A stretch of 64,000 bases of DNA. Origin: Salvelinus alpinus. Its lineage: Eukaryota > Chordata > Actinopteri > Salmoniformes > Salmonidae. The notes below the pieces were generated by a model, which saw nothing but the letters and a program-made list of their open reading frames with translations, was not told where the DNA came from and did no database searches. The position numbers and the translations under genes were made by a program. Of the stretch, positions 9,528 to 22,100 are shown one piece after another; position 1 is the first letter of the stretch, and the number at the start of each line of letters is the position of its first letter. The stretch lies in contig NC_092110.1 of assembly GCF_045679555.1 (NCBI RefSeq), positions 5,452,390 to 5,516,389 of the forward strand, in the 5' to 3' direction.

Positions 9528-12500
9528 GTGTTCCAGGACCTGGGGGTGTCGGTGCTGGCCGGGGCGTCAGAGGGCTACAACGTCTGTCTGTTTGCCTACG
9601 GGCAGACTGGCACTGGCAAGACCTACACCATGATGGGCACGCAGGTGAGGAAGGGTTATAACTGTCACATGGTAACACTTGACTTTAGGCAGGTATAATG
9701 CATTACGACGCACTTATAATGTGTCGTAAGGACGGTGTTACCTATCATATGATCTGGAAAATCCCTGTTGGCGTTCTCTGCCGTGTGATGAAAGGAGGCA
9801 CAGGGATTTGATTTGATTTGGAGGCACTCTTCTCTTCTGATTCTTCTCTTTTCCTCCCTCGCGTTCTCCTCCTCTTCTCCTCTCAGGACTCCATGGGACT
9901 GACCCCCAGGATTTGTCAGGTAAGGAAACGGTCCCATAATTCAGTCGAGAGGGTCTCGTGAGGTAGTGTTCTGGCCGTTGACCTGTTCTACCTGTCTGGT
10001 ATCTCCAGGACCTGTATAGTTGTCGTAACGTTTCCTCCTATGCACGCTGAACAAGGGCTCATACCCGAAATCTTCACGCGGCAATAAAAAGATGTTCATT
10101 TAAGTTATTCACAGGAGCGCTGTACTATTTTTGCTCTGTGGATTACATAAAACGATTCAGCACCAGATTGAGGGCGTTTGATTTGATTGTTTATCTTTTC
10201 CCTCCAGGGGCTGTTCAGATCTGACGCCACCTTCCCTGAAGGACAAAACTCCAGCAGGGTTGAGATCAGGTAAGAGGGGGCTGTGTGTTTGCCTACTTCT
10301 CCTTGAGTGATCGTCTGACTCCAGCTATCAGTGAGTGCACATTGGTATCAAGGTGTCGTGTCAGTTTATACTCTCCTTCACCCGCAGCTTCCTGGAGATC
10401 TATAATGAGCGTGTCCGTGACCTGCTGCGAGGCAGAGAGCAGAAGAAGAAAGCCTCCCTACGGGTTAGGGAGCACCCTGAGAAGGGACCCTACGTACAAG
10501 GTGAGGGGGCCGAACAAGTGTCTACTACATGAAGCAGCAGTGGATGGTAGATACAATACCCATTAAGTCCAAATTTACACCGATCCAATGTGTGGGGAGG
10601 AATGCGTTTGTGCAGGACAGGACTCACTCACCAACTCAGTGGATATGTTGTGTAGCTGTTATGAGCAGTATAATGATAAAGGTTTGCATGCTTTTTTTAG
10701 AGGTCAGTCTTAGTGGGATGTTGTGGTCCTCTTGGTCTTCTAGTCTTTTGTTCAGGACTCAACTTTGATTATTAACAGAGTTGCAATCGCGGCTTGAACC
10801 CAGGCTCTGCACTTTGCACTCTCTTTTTCTCTCCCTCCCTCGCTCTCTCTCTCCCCTTGCCTCTCTCGTTCTCTCTGCCTCTCTCTCTCTCTCTTTCTTA
10901 CTCTCTCACTCTCTCTTTTTTCTCTCATCACTTCCCCTTCTCTCTCTTTCTCTCTGTCTCCCCTTCTTCCCTCTATTCCTTCAAGCCCAACATCCACTCA
11001 TTGTCTGTATCAGGAGAACTCCCCGAGCATCACAGGAAGGGATGTCACTTCCTGGTGGCAGCAAGAAGCACATTGTCCTACTCTACACACAGACCACATT
11101 CTAATGTTTGGTTCTCCAGAGTCCCTCTCTCTTTCTCTATCTGGTTCCCCCAACCCCTTTACCACCATTGAGTCTCTTGGTCTGAGAAGCGTGCACAAAT
11201 GTTTTCCTCACCACTGACTTCTACGTTTACTGCAGAAACAGGAGGATGTTACGTCATCATTTGGGAAGTTAAAAGATATTGGAGTGTTTTTTTGTGGCTG
11301 TGCGAGACGCCAAACGTGATTCAGCTGAACCACACTGTAGTGATATAGTCCCTCATCACTTCCTAATCGCACCTCACTGCCAACTCAGACAATGTTGTTC
11401 AATTAAACATGATTACTCTGCTTGATATGATTCTGCATATTTTTAGCTGGTATTGATAACTGCTTTCTGTCTGTCTGTTCATCTGTCCTCTCCACAGACC
11501 TGTCCCAGCACGTAGTGTCTGACTACAAACAGGCGGTGGAGCTATTGGAGGAGGGCATCGCCAACCGCATCACCGCGGCAACACACATCCACGATGCCAG
11601 CAGCAGATCCCATGCCATCTTCACCATCCAGTACACCCAGGTGAGGTCTCAACCCGGCGTCAATCCCATCCCAGCGCTTAGATTCACTCGCCCAGGTCAC
11701 GACCCTGCCAATGCGTCAGTCACAGTAGTTATTCCAGTCTGTTTATTCGTCCCCGTACAGGCTATTCTGGAGAATAACCTTCCCTCAGAGATTGTCAGCA
11801 AGATCCACCTGGTAGACCTGGCTGGCAGGTGAGTTTGTTGAGGAGCTTAGCCCTGCTTATTCCCAGATGCCTAATCATCCCACATACAGGTCTCAGTATC
11901 CGTGAGCAAGCTGCCTCCTAGTGGACCGCTTCTGCCATGACTGTGGGTTCACTGACCCATTTTATCCCACGATAGCTTTTCGCTAGGTACCATTTCCAGC
12001 GTTGCGTTTCTCTGGAATGTGTGACGTTCAGTGTGTTGTTGTTGTGCTGCCTGACAGTGAGAGGGCAGACCCCCACTACTGCAGAGACCGACTCACTGAG
12101 GGATCCAACATCAACAAATCCCTGGTGACCCTGGGTATCGTCATCTCTGCTCTGGGTAAATATTAAACGGGACTTTTTATTGTTGAAGTACTGCCTTTTC
12201 TATCTGTGTTCTACCATCTCCGTGTCAGAACCCACTTAGCTTACAGTACACAGATCATACTATACATACATGCACATTTTTTATTCATACAGGCTGATAT
12301 TTGTAGATGATGTGCTCTACATACAGCAGTGTGCCTCACGTAGCTGACCCAGTGCCCTACTTCTGTTCTGTTCTGTAAGACTGGCCAAGTGAGACAACCC
12401 TACTCCTAACCCAATCCCCCCCCCCCTGTACCTGTATCTCTCCCTGTCCTTGTCTCTTGTCCTTCCCTCTCATTGTCCCTGTCTCTGTCCCTATTTTCTG

Positions 12501-13196
12501 TCTCTGTCCCTGTCCTTTCTCTTTCTCTGTCTCTCTAACCTAACTCTCCCCTTGTCTCCCCTGTGTGCGTTTCTCTCCAATAAACATAACACTTGAACTG
12601 CGTCTGTCCCCTTTCCAGCCCAGAACTCCCAGATGTCCAGTAGTTGTCAGAGCATCAACAGCGTGGCCAGCGAGGGCGATGCCGGCAGCACTGTGGGCAG
12701 CCACACCAGCTCTCTGTCTGGGGGAGGTGGTGGAGGAGGAGGAGGAGGAGGAGGGAGAAGACACTGCTTCATCCCCTACAGGGACTCTGTCCTCACATGG
12801 CTCCTCAAAGACAGCCTGGGAGGAAACTCCAAGACCATCATGATCGCCAGTGAGTGAGGAATATTGGCATTGCATTGCACATTTGCGTCAACTAGTGGGA
12901 GCGGAAATAGTGATCACATTTTTTTTGTTGCACTTATGATTTCGTCATTTAGCAATGTAAGATGGGCAATCGTTTGTCTTTATCAGTGCTGTAGTATAGA
13001 TAGTTGTTGCTGGATGAGTCCAGGCAGTGGTTGTAATGAGGGTATTGTAGAGTTATTATTCCAACAATAAATCTGACCCCCCTGCCTGTGTCTTGCAGCC
13101 GTGTCCCCGTCCTGCAGAAGCTACAACGAGACTCTCAGCACCCTGCGCTACGCTGCTCACGCCAGGAACATCGTCAACAAGCCGCGCGTCAACGAG
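9528..13196 (+). CDS. stard9: STARD9 kinesin motor domain exons (P-loop to neck)
   Basis: Nine exons encode most of a kinesin-3 type motor. The first gives [19 protein letters not shown] and the P-loop GQTGTGKT, which binds ATP phosphates. Exon 9887-9919 gives GLTPRICQ; 10388-10500 gives [13 protein letters not shown]; 11498-11640 holds switch I as [10 protein letters not shown]; 11761-11828 joined to 12058-12155 gives switch II LVDLAGSERAD, then [10 protein letters not shown]. Exon 12619-12849 carries a long loop insert followed by [20 protein letters not shown], the microtubule-contacting alpha5 region. Exon 13099-13196 closes the fold with [19 protein letters not shown]. All nucleotide-binding motifs are intact, so an active ATPase is likely. 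The canonical Asn three residues before the switch I SSRSH is His here; my memory of mammalian STARD9 is that it also lacks Asn. Confidence 0.93.
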
Positions 13197-16100
13197 GCGA
13201 GTGTTCTGAGCATTCTGTCGAACGCTGCCGCGACCTCTAGTCCACCACCTAGTGAACCTTGTCGAGAGGTTATGACCTCTCGACGTAACGATAGAGGTGT
13301 CGGACTGACAGTCGTAGGGACCTGGGTTTGAGTACCGGTTGGGGCTACAGTATTATTGGTGCCGTTTGCCTTGTGTTTGGTTGTGCTGGTGTCTTGAGTA
13401 TCGTAAAGGATCATGTCTCGTCTCTCGACAGGATGCCAGTGTGAGGTTGATCAGAGAGCTACGTGAGGAGATTGACAGGCTGAAGAGCATGCTGCTCAGC
13501 TTCAAGATGGTACTGGTTCCACGGGATCGGGGTTTTCACTAGGAATTATAATCGCCTGCGCAGGCTGTGTTTTTTGGGGGAAAAAACGATTTGAAGTTAT
13601 TTCAATTCTAGGTTACTACTGCCTTTGTCTTGTAACATTGACCAAAATGTCTGGTAATTCCTTCACAGCAGCGGAATCCCAGCCCTTCTCTGAGCGATGA
13701 GCGAGACGGCAGTCTGTCTGACATGGTGTTACAGAACGAACTAAAGGTAGAGAGGCTCATCTCTCAGACTTTCCACTTTTAATAGTAAATATTAACACAT
13801 CTTGTCCTTTTTATACAATCTATGCTCCTGACGCTTCTCCGCTCTGCCTGACCCTAATCTTCCTTCCTCCAGGTGGATCAGCTGACGAAGGACTGGTCAG
13901 AGAGCTGGCGGGACAAGAAGGAGCTGTTGGAACAGTACAGTGTGGATATCAACAGAGACCGGGCTGGTTTTCTCATCCACTCCCTGTTACCACACCTTAT
14001 TACACTGGACCGGGATGTACTCAGCACCGGGGTCACCTTCTATCACCTCAGGGTATATATAATACACACCTTCGGATACTAACACACATATATCCTCATC
14101 CACGCCCTGGTACCACACCTTATTTCCCTGGACCGGAACGTACTCAGCACAGGAGTCAGTTTCTTTCAGCTCACGGTACGAGCGTGCATATGCATGGACG
14201 CTGGCACACAAGCGCACGCACACACACGCACACACACACGCACAGGCACACACACACGCACATCCACATAACTCACATTCTACATGTACCTCTGCACAAC
14301 ACTGTTCTTCTTTTGCTTCTTTCTCTGACTGAAATGTTTCTCTTTTTTTGTCTACTAGATTCTCCCTCCCTGTTCTTCCTTCTCTCTCTTTGTACTGCTC
14401 GATGTTAAGACGAGGTGTGTTTTCACTCTGTCCCCTTTTCTCCCCCCATTGTGAGGCACGGGCTCTGGGGACCTACGCCCATCCTGATTCTGACAGCGAC
14501 TAGAATGGCTTTAGGTCCGATCATTATACCACTTCCTGTATTTAAAGAGCTGAAACCACCTTGGAATCCATACTGCTCCTGTAGTGGGACTGTAGTTACA
14601 TAACCCAGCCTTTTTATCCCACAAGATAGCATTTGGTAAACAAATACTTGTTTCCCTGAAAGCTAGCCTAAGTGTAGGGCTCTGAGTTCCGTGAGAGTCA
14701 TGCTTAGTGTAGTAGAACGTCATGTGGTAGTAATTTGATCTGTTATGAAATGTTTGTTTTAGGCACACCCAACTGTGTGTTTGTTGACATGTTTTTTCCC
14801 CCCCGTCCACTGTTTAAATCCTCTGTCATCCTGAACTCTTGACGACCCTCTGTTGTAGGAGGGGGTGACCACGATTGGACCTCAGGACAAACTGGTTGAA
14901 CCACAAATAGGTAGGCTGATGTCATATTGATATCTCCTGTGTTCAATGTTTATTATCTGTCATATTGATATCTCCTGTGTTCTCTGTTTATTATCTGTCA
15001 TATTGATATATCCTGTTTATTATCTGTCATATTGATATCTCCTGTGTTCTCTGTTTATTGTCTGTCATATTGACATCTCCTATGTTCTCTGTTTATTATC
15101 TGTCATATTGATATCTCCTATGTTCTCTGTTTATTATCTGTCATATTGATATCTCCTATGCTCTCTGTTTATTATCTGTCATATTGATATCTCCTGTGCT
15201 CTCGGTTTATTATCTGTCATATTGATATCTCCTATGTTCTCTGTTTATTATCTGTCATATTGATATCTCCTATGTTCTCTGTTTATTATCTGTCATATTG
15301 ATATCTCCTATGTTCTCTGTTTATTATCTGTCATATTGATATCTCCTGTGCTCTCGGTTTATTATCTGTCATATTGATATCTCCTACGTGAGTATTAGTT
15401 AGATCTCGTGCATGCAGTACATGTCATTTGCATCCTCAAATGTGTTTTGGAGTTCCTTAGTGTATGTCTTTCCCCTCCAGTCCTCCAGGGCGGCGCCACC
15501 TGTGAGATAGAAAACCAGTCTGGGGTGGTCACCCTGAGGCCGCTGCCAGGGAGTGTCTGCATGGTCAACGACAGGGAGGTGACAGAGCCCTGCAGACTGG
15601 CCCAAGGTAGGCCCTCACCTAGTTCTCAAACACTCTCTTCTGAATCCCTTGTCAAAGAGTTTCTGTCTTGTTACACTTCAGTTTACAGTAACAACAGTGC
15701 CAGAGTAAGCTGTGCCGCTAGGAGCGTGTTGAGTAGCCCTTGGAGGCCCAGCAACTGTGTAACATTTTTTGGTATATATCTCTCTGTCCTCAGGGTCAGT
15801 GATCACTATTGGAGGTGTTCACAAGTTCCGCTTCAACCACCCAGCAGAGGCTGCAGTCCTGAGGGAACGCAGACGGGTGGGTACTGCTGAGCATAAATAT
15901 GATGATGATGATGATGATAGTGATGGTGGTGGGGATGATGATACCTAACAACATCCTCTTCTTGACAGGCCAGTGAGGGTGCACTGAACTGCAGCTACAG
16001 TGACCTTCGATCCTCAACCTCCGACCCCAGGTAAACGAACACACACAAACTAACCAGCACCCACTGACAAGCACAGGCCAGGAGCATCTCTGCAATACAA

Positions 16101-19100
16101 TACACTACGTGCTGAAAGGATTCTGCTGAGCTCTCATAGTAGACTCACGGAATACATCTTTTCTATGTATTTTATGTAGTACAACCTACCACTGGTACAA
16201 AGGATACATGTCTAGTAATGCTTCATGGATGTTTCTGTGTTCAGAACGATAGAGAGAGAGTACATAGACGTGACATAGACTGACCAGGTGAACCAAGGTG
16301 AAAGCTCTGATCCCTTATTGATGTCACTTGTTAAATCCACTTCAATCAGTGTAGATGAAGAGGCGGAGACAGGTTAAAGAAGGATTTTTAAGCCTTGAGA
16401 CAATTGAGACATGGATTGTGTATGCGTGCCGTTCAGAGGGTGAATGGGCAAGACAAAAGATTGAAGTGCCTTAGAACGGGGTATGGTAGGCGCACCGGTT
16501 TGAGTCAAGAACTGCACCGCTGCTGGGTTTTTCACGCTCAAACAGTTTCCTGTATGTATCAAGAATGGTCCAATTAACACAACTGTGGGAAGCATTGGAG
16601 TCAACATGGGCCAATTTTTTTTCTCAGTGTCTTGGTGGAATCATAGCTTGTTGTTTACAGACAAGGCTGGGCCGTTGCTTGGTTACAGGAGAGACGCTGC
16701 ATTAAACTCTAACAACATTAGCTCTCATTAAAACTCTGCTTAGGCAAGGAGCCAGAGGTCTCAGTGTTTTAGGGATCTCTGTCCTTAACGAAATCTTTAC
16801 TGCGCTGAGGTAAAATGATTGTTGTAGAACATCTTTGAACAGATTACTGAAAATGTGTAGGCATGATGAAGATTTTTTTTCAACTCTCTATTCCATTGGA
16901 ATGAATTCTGCTTTTATTTGGTATTTGGTCGTGTCTGTGTTCTGGCCCTACTTCTCTCTTATTTGTATGTATGTCTATGTGAACAGGCTTGGAGGAGAGG
17001 TGGTCCCGGGACAGACCGGGTACTGTGTGGCTGAAGGAGAGGATCCAGCCAGCAAGCAGCAGTGTGTAGAGGACCAGGTGAAGTACGTGGAGGAGCGAAG
17101 GGGGTACGTGGAGTGTTTACGCCAGGAGATCCAGACTGAACAGAGACGGGCTGAGAGAGATCTGGAGAGCGAACAGGCCCATCTGAGACAACAGCACATT
17201 GACAGTGAGTAGCACACCTTCGTCAAGTCACCCAGTGCCCAGTACAATACATAACTGATGGTATACTTTGAGAGAATAGCTTGAATGTGGATTTTATGTG
17301 TCTCTCAGTAGAGACATGTTTTGATAAATTAGAGATGTAAAGAGAAATAGATACATGTTTTGCATTTTGTCACAGAACATTATACACTCCTCTACGTATT
17401 TAGTTGGATAGTGAAGCTAGGACTTTTAATTTGACTCTAGCATAGCGTTAAGAGAGTTCGGCTAGTAACCTAAACGTCGCTGGTTCGAATTCCCGAGCCG
17501 GCAAGGTGGAAAAATCTGGCGTTCTGCCCCTTGAGCAAGGCAGTTAATCCCCAACAACAACTGTTCCCCGGGCGCCGATGACGTCGATTAAGGCAGCCAC
17601 CTGCACATCTCTGATTCAGAGGGGCTGGGTTAAATGCGGAAGACACATTTTGGTTGAATGCATTCCTAAATTCCTAAATGAAGATCAAATGTTTTAGTTT
17701 CATAACACTTCTACATTCATGTGGATGCTACCATGATTACGGATAATCATGAATGAATTGTGAATAATGATGAGTGAGAAAGGCTTTTAAATATTATACA
17801 CCCCCAAAATGCTAATATTGGTTATGGTGAGACGTTAGCTTGTCTTGGGGGTAGGATATTTATGCCTCTAACTTTCTCACTCCTCATTATTCATGATTCA
17901 TTCATGATTATCCATAATCACGGTAGCATCCACATGAATGTAGAAGTGTTCAGAAACATCTTCTATTCTTATTTACAATAAAAGTGACTCCAAAATGACA
18001 CAATAGATGATTTACCAGTAATGTATATTGGGCACAACATAATATGAAACACAACAAAAACAAACTGCAAATGCATCCAACATCTTTGTAGAGTCACAAG
18101 CTTGATGTAGACTTTGTGTTAGGAATATTGGGACCAAATACTCAACTTTTGACTACTTTAATACACATACCTGTGTAAGTGAATTTGTCAAAATACTTAT
18201 GACACCTTCAAATGTGGGAAATAGATACATAAAGTGCTTTCATTTCTAAATGGTAAAACAGACATGTATGAAAATAACCTTCAATAAAAGGTGACATTCT
18301 GTACAAACATATGATTTAAAAAATGCTAAAGCATAGAGCCAAATTAAAAGTTTTAGCTTCACTGTCCAAATAAATTCGTACGGGAGTGTATCTGACAAAT
18401 ATGTTGTTAAAGTTTGTATGTGCAGATAGTGCTTATTTAATTCATGCATGTCATTTGTTTCCTCTGTCTACAGTCCAGCAGTGGATTCTGCAGGAGAAGC
18501 AGCGTCTGGCAGCTATAACGTTAGAGGAAAGAGGAACTCAGGAGTTTGGTGTACAGACTGATCCTATTCCATCTCCCATCCTAGACAGCCTGCTAACGGA
18601 AGGTTCGGGAGGTTCTGAGGAAGGGTGTGGTCAAACAGTGGCCCCTCCCTCTAAAGTTGTCCTAAACAGGAAGAAGGTTGTTCAGGAGGAGCTGTTACGA
18701 CATCACGCCTTGCGGCGCGCCGAGAGCCGATTTCGACGCAAAAGACTTCACTACCAGCTGGAGAGGATCGCTCGCAAGCGCCATCTACTAGAGGCTAAGA
18801 GGGAACTGCAGTGGCTGGAGAAGGCCCTGCCACCAGGTCTAGAGAGCCCTGCTTCCCCTGAACTAGGGTCCTCCTCAAGTTCCAGAAGACGTCAACCTGT
18901 CTTGCGCAGGCATTCTTTCTCATCAGACCTTCTGTCCCGATTGTACCCCCAAAACACCCCAATCTTCAGGTCAGTATGAAGTCTCTCATTAATATATCTA
19001 TTCAAGCCAATATTTGACTAGTATAAAGGAATTACACAGGAATGGTGTAAAGGATAATGTATTTCTTTACCCCCCGTTTTGTTTTCCCCAACAGCCACTT

Positions 19101-22100
19101 CCTGAAGAGAAACAGACCGTCTGAACTGACATTTGGATCCATCAACTCAAGACAGTGGGTGTCTGACGAATGTCTTCCACGCGAAAGGACGAGGAGTCGC
19201 TCCAACACGTTCTCCTCGGGAACAGGACCCAGTAGTCAGGAGCAGGGGTGGAGGAGCAGAACCAGTTCCTCTGAGAACCTTAAGCTGCCTGTGAAGGACG
19301 AGGAGGAGGCCCTAGCTCAGCCACCATGTCGTGAAAGACCTGAGAGGAAACCACTGCTTCCAAAACGTGGGCTTGAATTTACATTCAAGAACAATCAGAA
19401 CCCATCGCAATCACAAAATGGTGGGACTTTACAGTCAAGCAGTAATGTCATCGTGAAGGAACCAACCGTTACAGTAAGCGAATCCAGCAGTCAGACTCAG
19501 AAGGCTCAATGTAAGGCAGTGAAGAGCCTTCCCCGTGGAGGTAGAAAGGGCTTGGAGACCATCCGGAAGGTCTTATCACACGCAGTCGGTCCTGGAATAA
19601 AGACCGCGTTGGCTAGGGTCTTTAGAAAGCCACCATCAGGACTGAGTAGAAGGACCAAGCCCACTGGTAAAACAGCAAGCCGATTTCACTGGAAACAAAA
19701 CCGAGGTGTAGAAGAAGCCAATATGAGCAGGAAGAAATGCACGATGAAAACAACTGTCTCGTGTGAGGATCTTGATCAGAAGACTCCTTCACATGATTGT
19801 AGGCAGAGACAAAGACGGTGGCACAGTGCAGAGACTCTGATAAACCAGACTAGCATCCTAAGGTGGGTGGAAAGACCGCAGGGACTGGCAGGATGGGAGG
19901 AGTATGACAGTGAGGAAGAAGAGGAAAGGGAGGGTGACCACTCCTCAGACTGTGACAGCTTGTTCTCCATGGACTCCCTGTCCTCGGCCTATGCCACAGC
20001 TTTGGCAGAGCAGCTGAAGCAGGAGGAGGCTATCCAGAGCGAAGCAGAAAGCGAAGACAGTCAGATGTCAAAGGACTCACTAGCTATGGAGAGCAGAGGG
20101 AAACATGTTGCATCTAGGCTGGCACAGAGATGGACTGGGGTAGTACCCAGTCACTCTGTGGTGAGGGGTCTCAATCCCTCGATTGAGAAGACTACGAACA
20201 TGGCCTCAGATAATCAGCAAACTGGAGAGGGAATAGAAGACATTGGGAAACCGAATGAAATGCCAGCAGAAGTTTACTGGAGCCATCATGGCGGTCCTAA
20301 AATAGGAGTCAATGAAGCAACCGGCGCGACAAGGGAATCGCGGTACCAGAAGCAGTCAGCGAAAGAACCCAGGTGTAGAGACACTGTATCAAAGTTGAGT
20401 GAAGAGCTTGGGCATGTCCACACCTTGTTGACCAGCAGTCCTCGCTCTCTAAGTAGCTGTAGTGTGAGGGAGCCAGAGAGTTTGCTAGCGCTTACAGACG
20501 CCTGGTCCTCCACTGATGCAGCAGATAGTCCCAGGATACCCAGGGACTCTGCCGTGTTGAGGAAGAGGACGGTGTTTAGTCATGGTGCATTGGACAGCAG
20601 CAGTTGTCCCAGCCCCGTCAGTGCGGATCTATCTGACTGTCTGAGTGGATTTGGATCCACTGAATCCCATAGCTCCGCATCTACTGATGACACAGAGGGA
20701 GAACATGTCACAGTAGAGGAACAAAGACTTGGGGTTTCAGGGGGGACAACTGATACTTTGAATTTCCATCATTCTCAGCTCCTCCAAACGTCAGCACCAC
20801 ATATAATGATACCATTGATTCAGGAGGCAGTATGTTGCGAAGACTATTTTAAAAGGCAGACAGTCAGTACAGAAGGTTTGCTGAAGGTATCTATTGATGA
20901 TCCAGGCTTTTGCAACAATCAAAATAGAGATGTCTCATCAGAGCTTCCTTCGCATAGATCTGCATTTTCTCCAACCATTGACTATAAGACTCAATGCATC
21001 TCATCAACATTGGAGGCTGCAATGTTCCATGGGCATCAGATGCAGCAGGAAACATTACCTAAACCTGAAGGTGACATGTTGAACGAGACATTGGACATTG
21101 AAAGTGCCCCAAAGAATCCTTCTGGAGATAATGACCTATTCAATGTAGATAGAGACATGGAAGAAGTCAGAGAGGAGGAGTTTTGTGAAGCTAGCAATGC
21201 CAAAGACACATCAATTAAAAGTGAGTTTAAATTGCTGCAAAATCTTGGAGCCAAAGTCACAGAGCAGAATTGTTTGTCACCAGAGCAGGAGTCTTTCAAA
21301 GCATCTTGTAAAAATTCCAGAAAGAGGAACAAAGTCCTGCAGGACAGTTTAATTGGCAGCTTGAAAATTCCAAAGAGGAGCAATGGAGGGGATTTTTTAA
21401 ATTTCTCCACTGTCAAGAACAGCCAGGATGTTATTTGGTCAGATGATAAAAATAACACTAGTGAATTAAAAGACAAACACACTTCATTTGCAGTTGATTC
21501 ATTTAAACTCAATCTGGGCTGCAATGAAGATAACTTCAAACGAGATACCTCAGCTTTAGTAGCAATGTCAGTGTCTGTGCACATATCCCAAGAAAATTTC
21601 TCCCCATGTGACCATAAAACCATTGACACAGATGGCCATAAAGGCATTCCTTTCGGAGAGAATGCAGTTATTATAAAGATAAGAGAAGTAAATCATGGTG
21701 AAGAAATAGAAGTTCAAAAGCAGGGTGAAAAGCTGATCTCAGATAGCAAGAGAAGAGATGTGGAAAATGGTAGATGGGGACCTCACCATGGGGACAGTAA
21801 CTGTAGTTCAATAGACCAGCGAATCTCAGAGGTGGTAAAGGAGCATATGAGGATGTCAGGTATAGATGGGGATGGAGACAACAGTAACAGTGAACTAGAG
21901 AGTCAAAGTAGTCAAAGCCTTAATGACTTGCCAACATGTAATCCTAACAAATGTGATTCCCCAAAGGATCTACAAATAGTTAGTAATCATCAAGTAGTCG
22001 CCCCACTGAGGACCATTAAGCCTGTCTCTTGTTCGACGTCAGAAAAGTCTCTTATCTGTCCTGAGAAGATGGAGAAGATGGACAACATGACAGACATGGA

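Larger units (their letters stand above)
17385..18388. mobile_element. DNA transposon with about 60-bp TIRs and TA duplication
   Basis: The left end CACTCCTCTACGTATTTAG and the right end, read in complement, CACTCCCGTACGAATTTATT, continue as inverted repeats through GGATAGTGAAGCTA...CTTTTAATTTG. TA dinucleotides flank both ends (17383-17384 and 18389-18390). No transposase frame is present, so this is a non-autonomous element. It is interrupted by a SINE near 17443 and holds an internal 243-bp palindrome. It fills most of the intron between exons 16987-17204 and 18474-18969. Confidence 0.75.

Noticed and set aside
17443..17520. tRNA-like B box that might indicate a tRNA gene
   Set aside because: No acceptor stem pairing or full cloverleaf; the sequence continues into a SINE body.
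18386..18473. In-frame Met upstream of the STARD9 exon at 18474, suggesting an internal start
   Set aside because: A clear acceptor (CTGTCTACAG) precedes 18474 and the spliced frame from 17204 is in phase and helical; the upstream part is intron next to a transposon.
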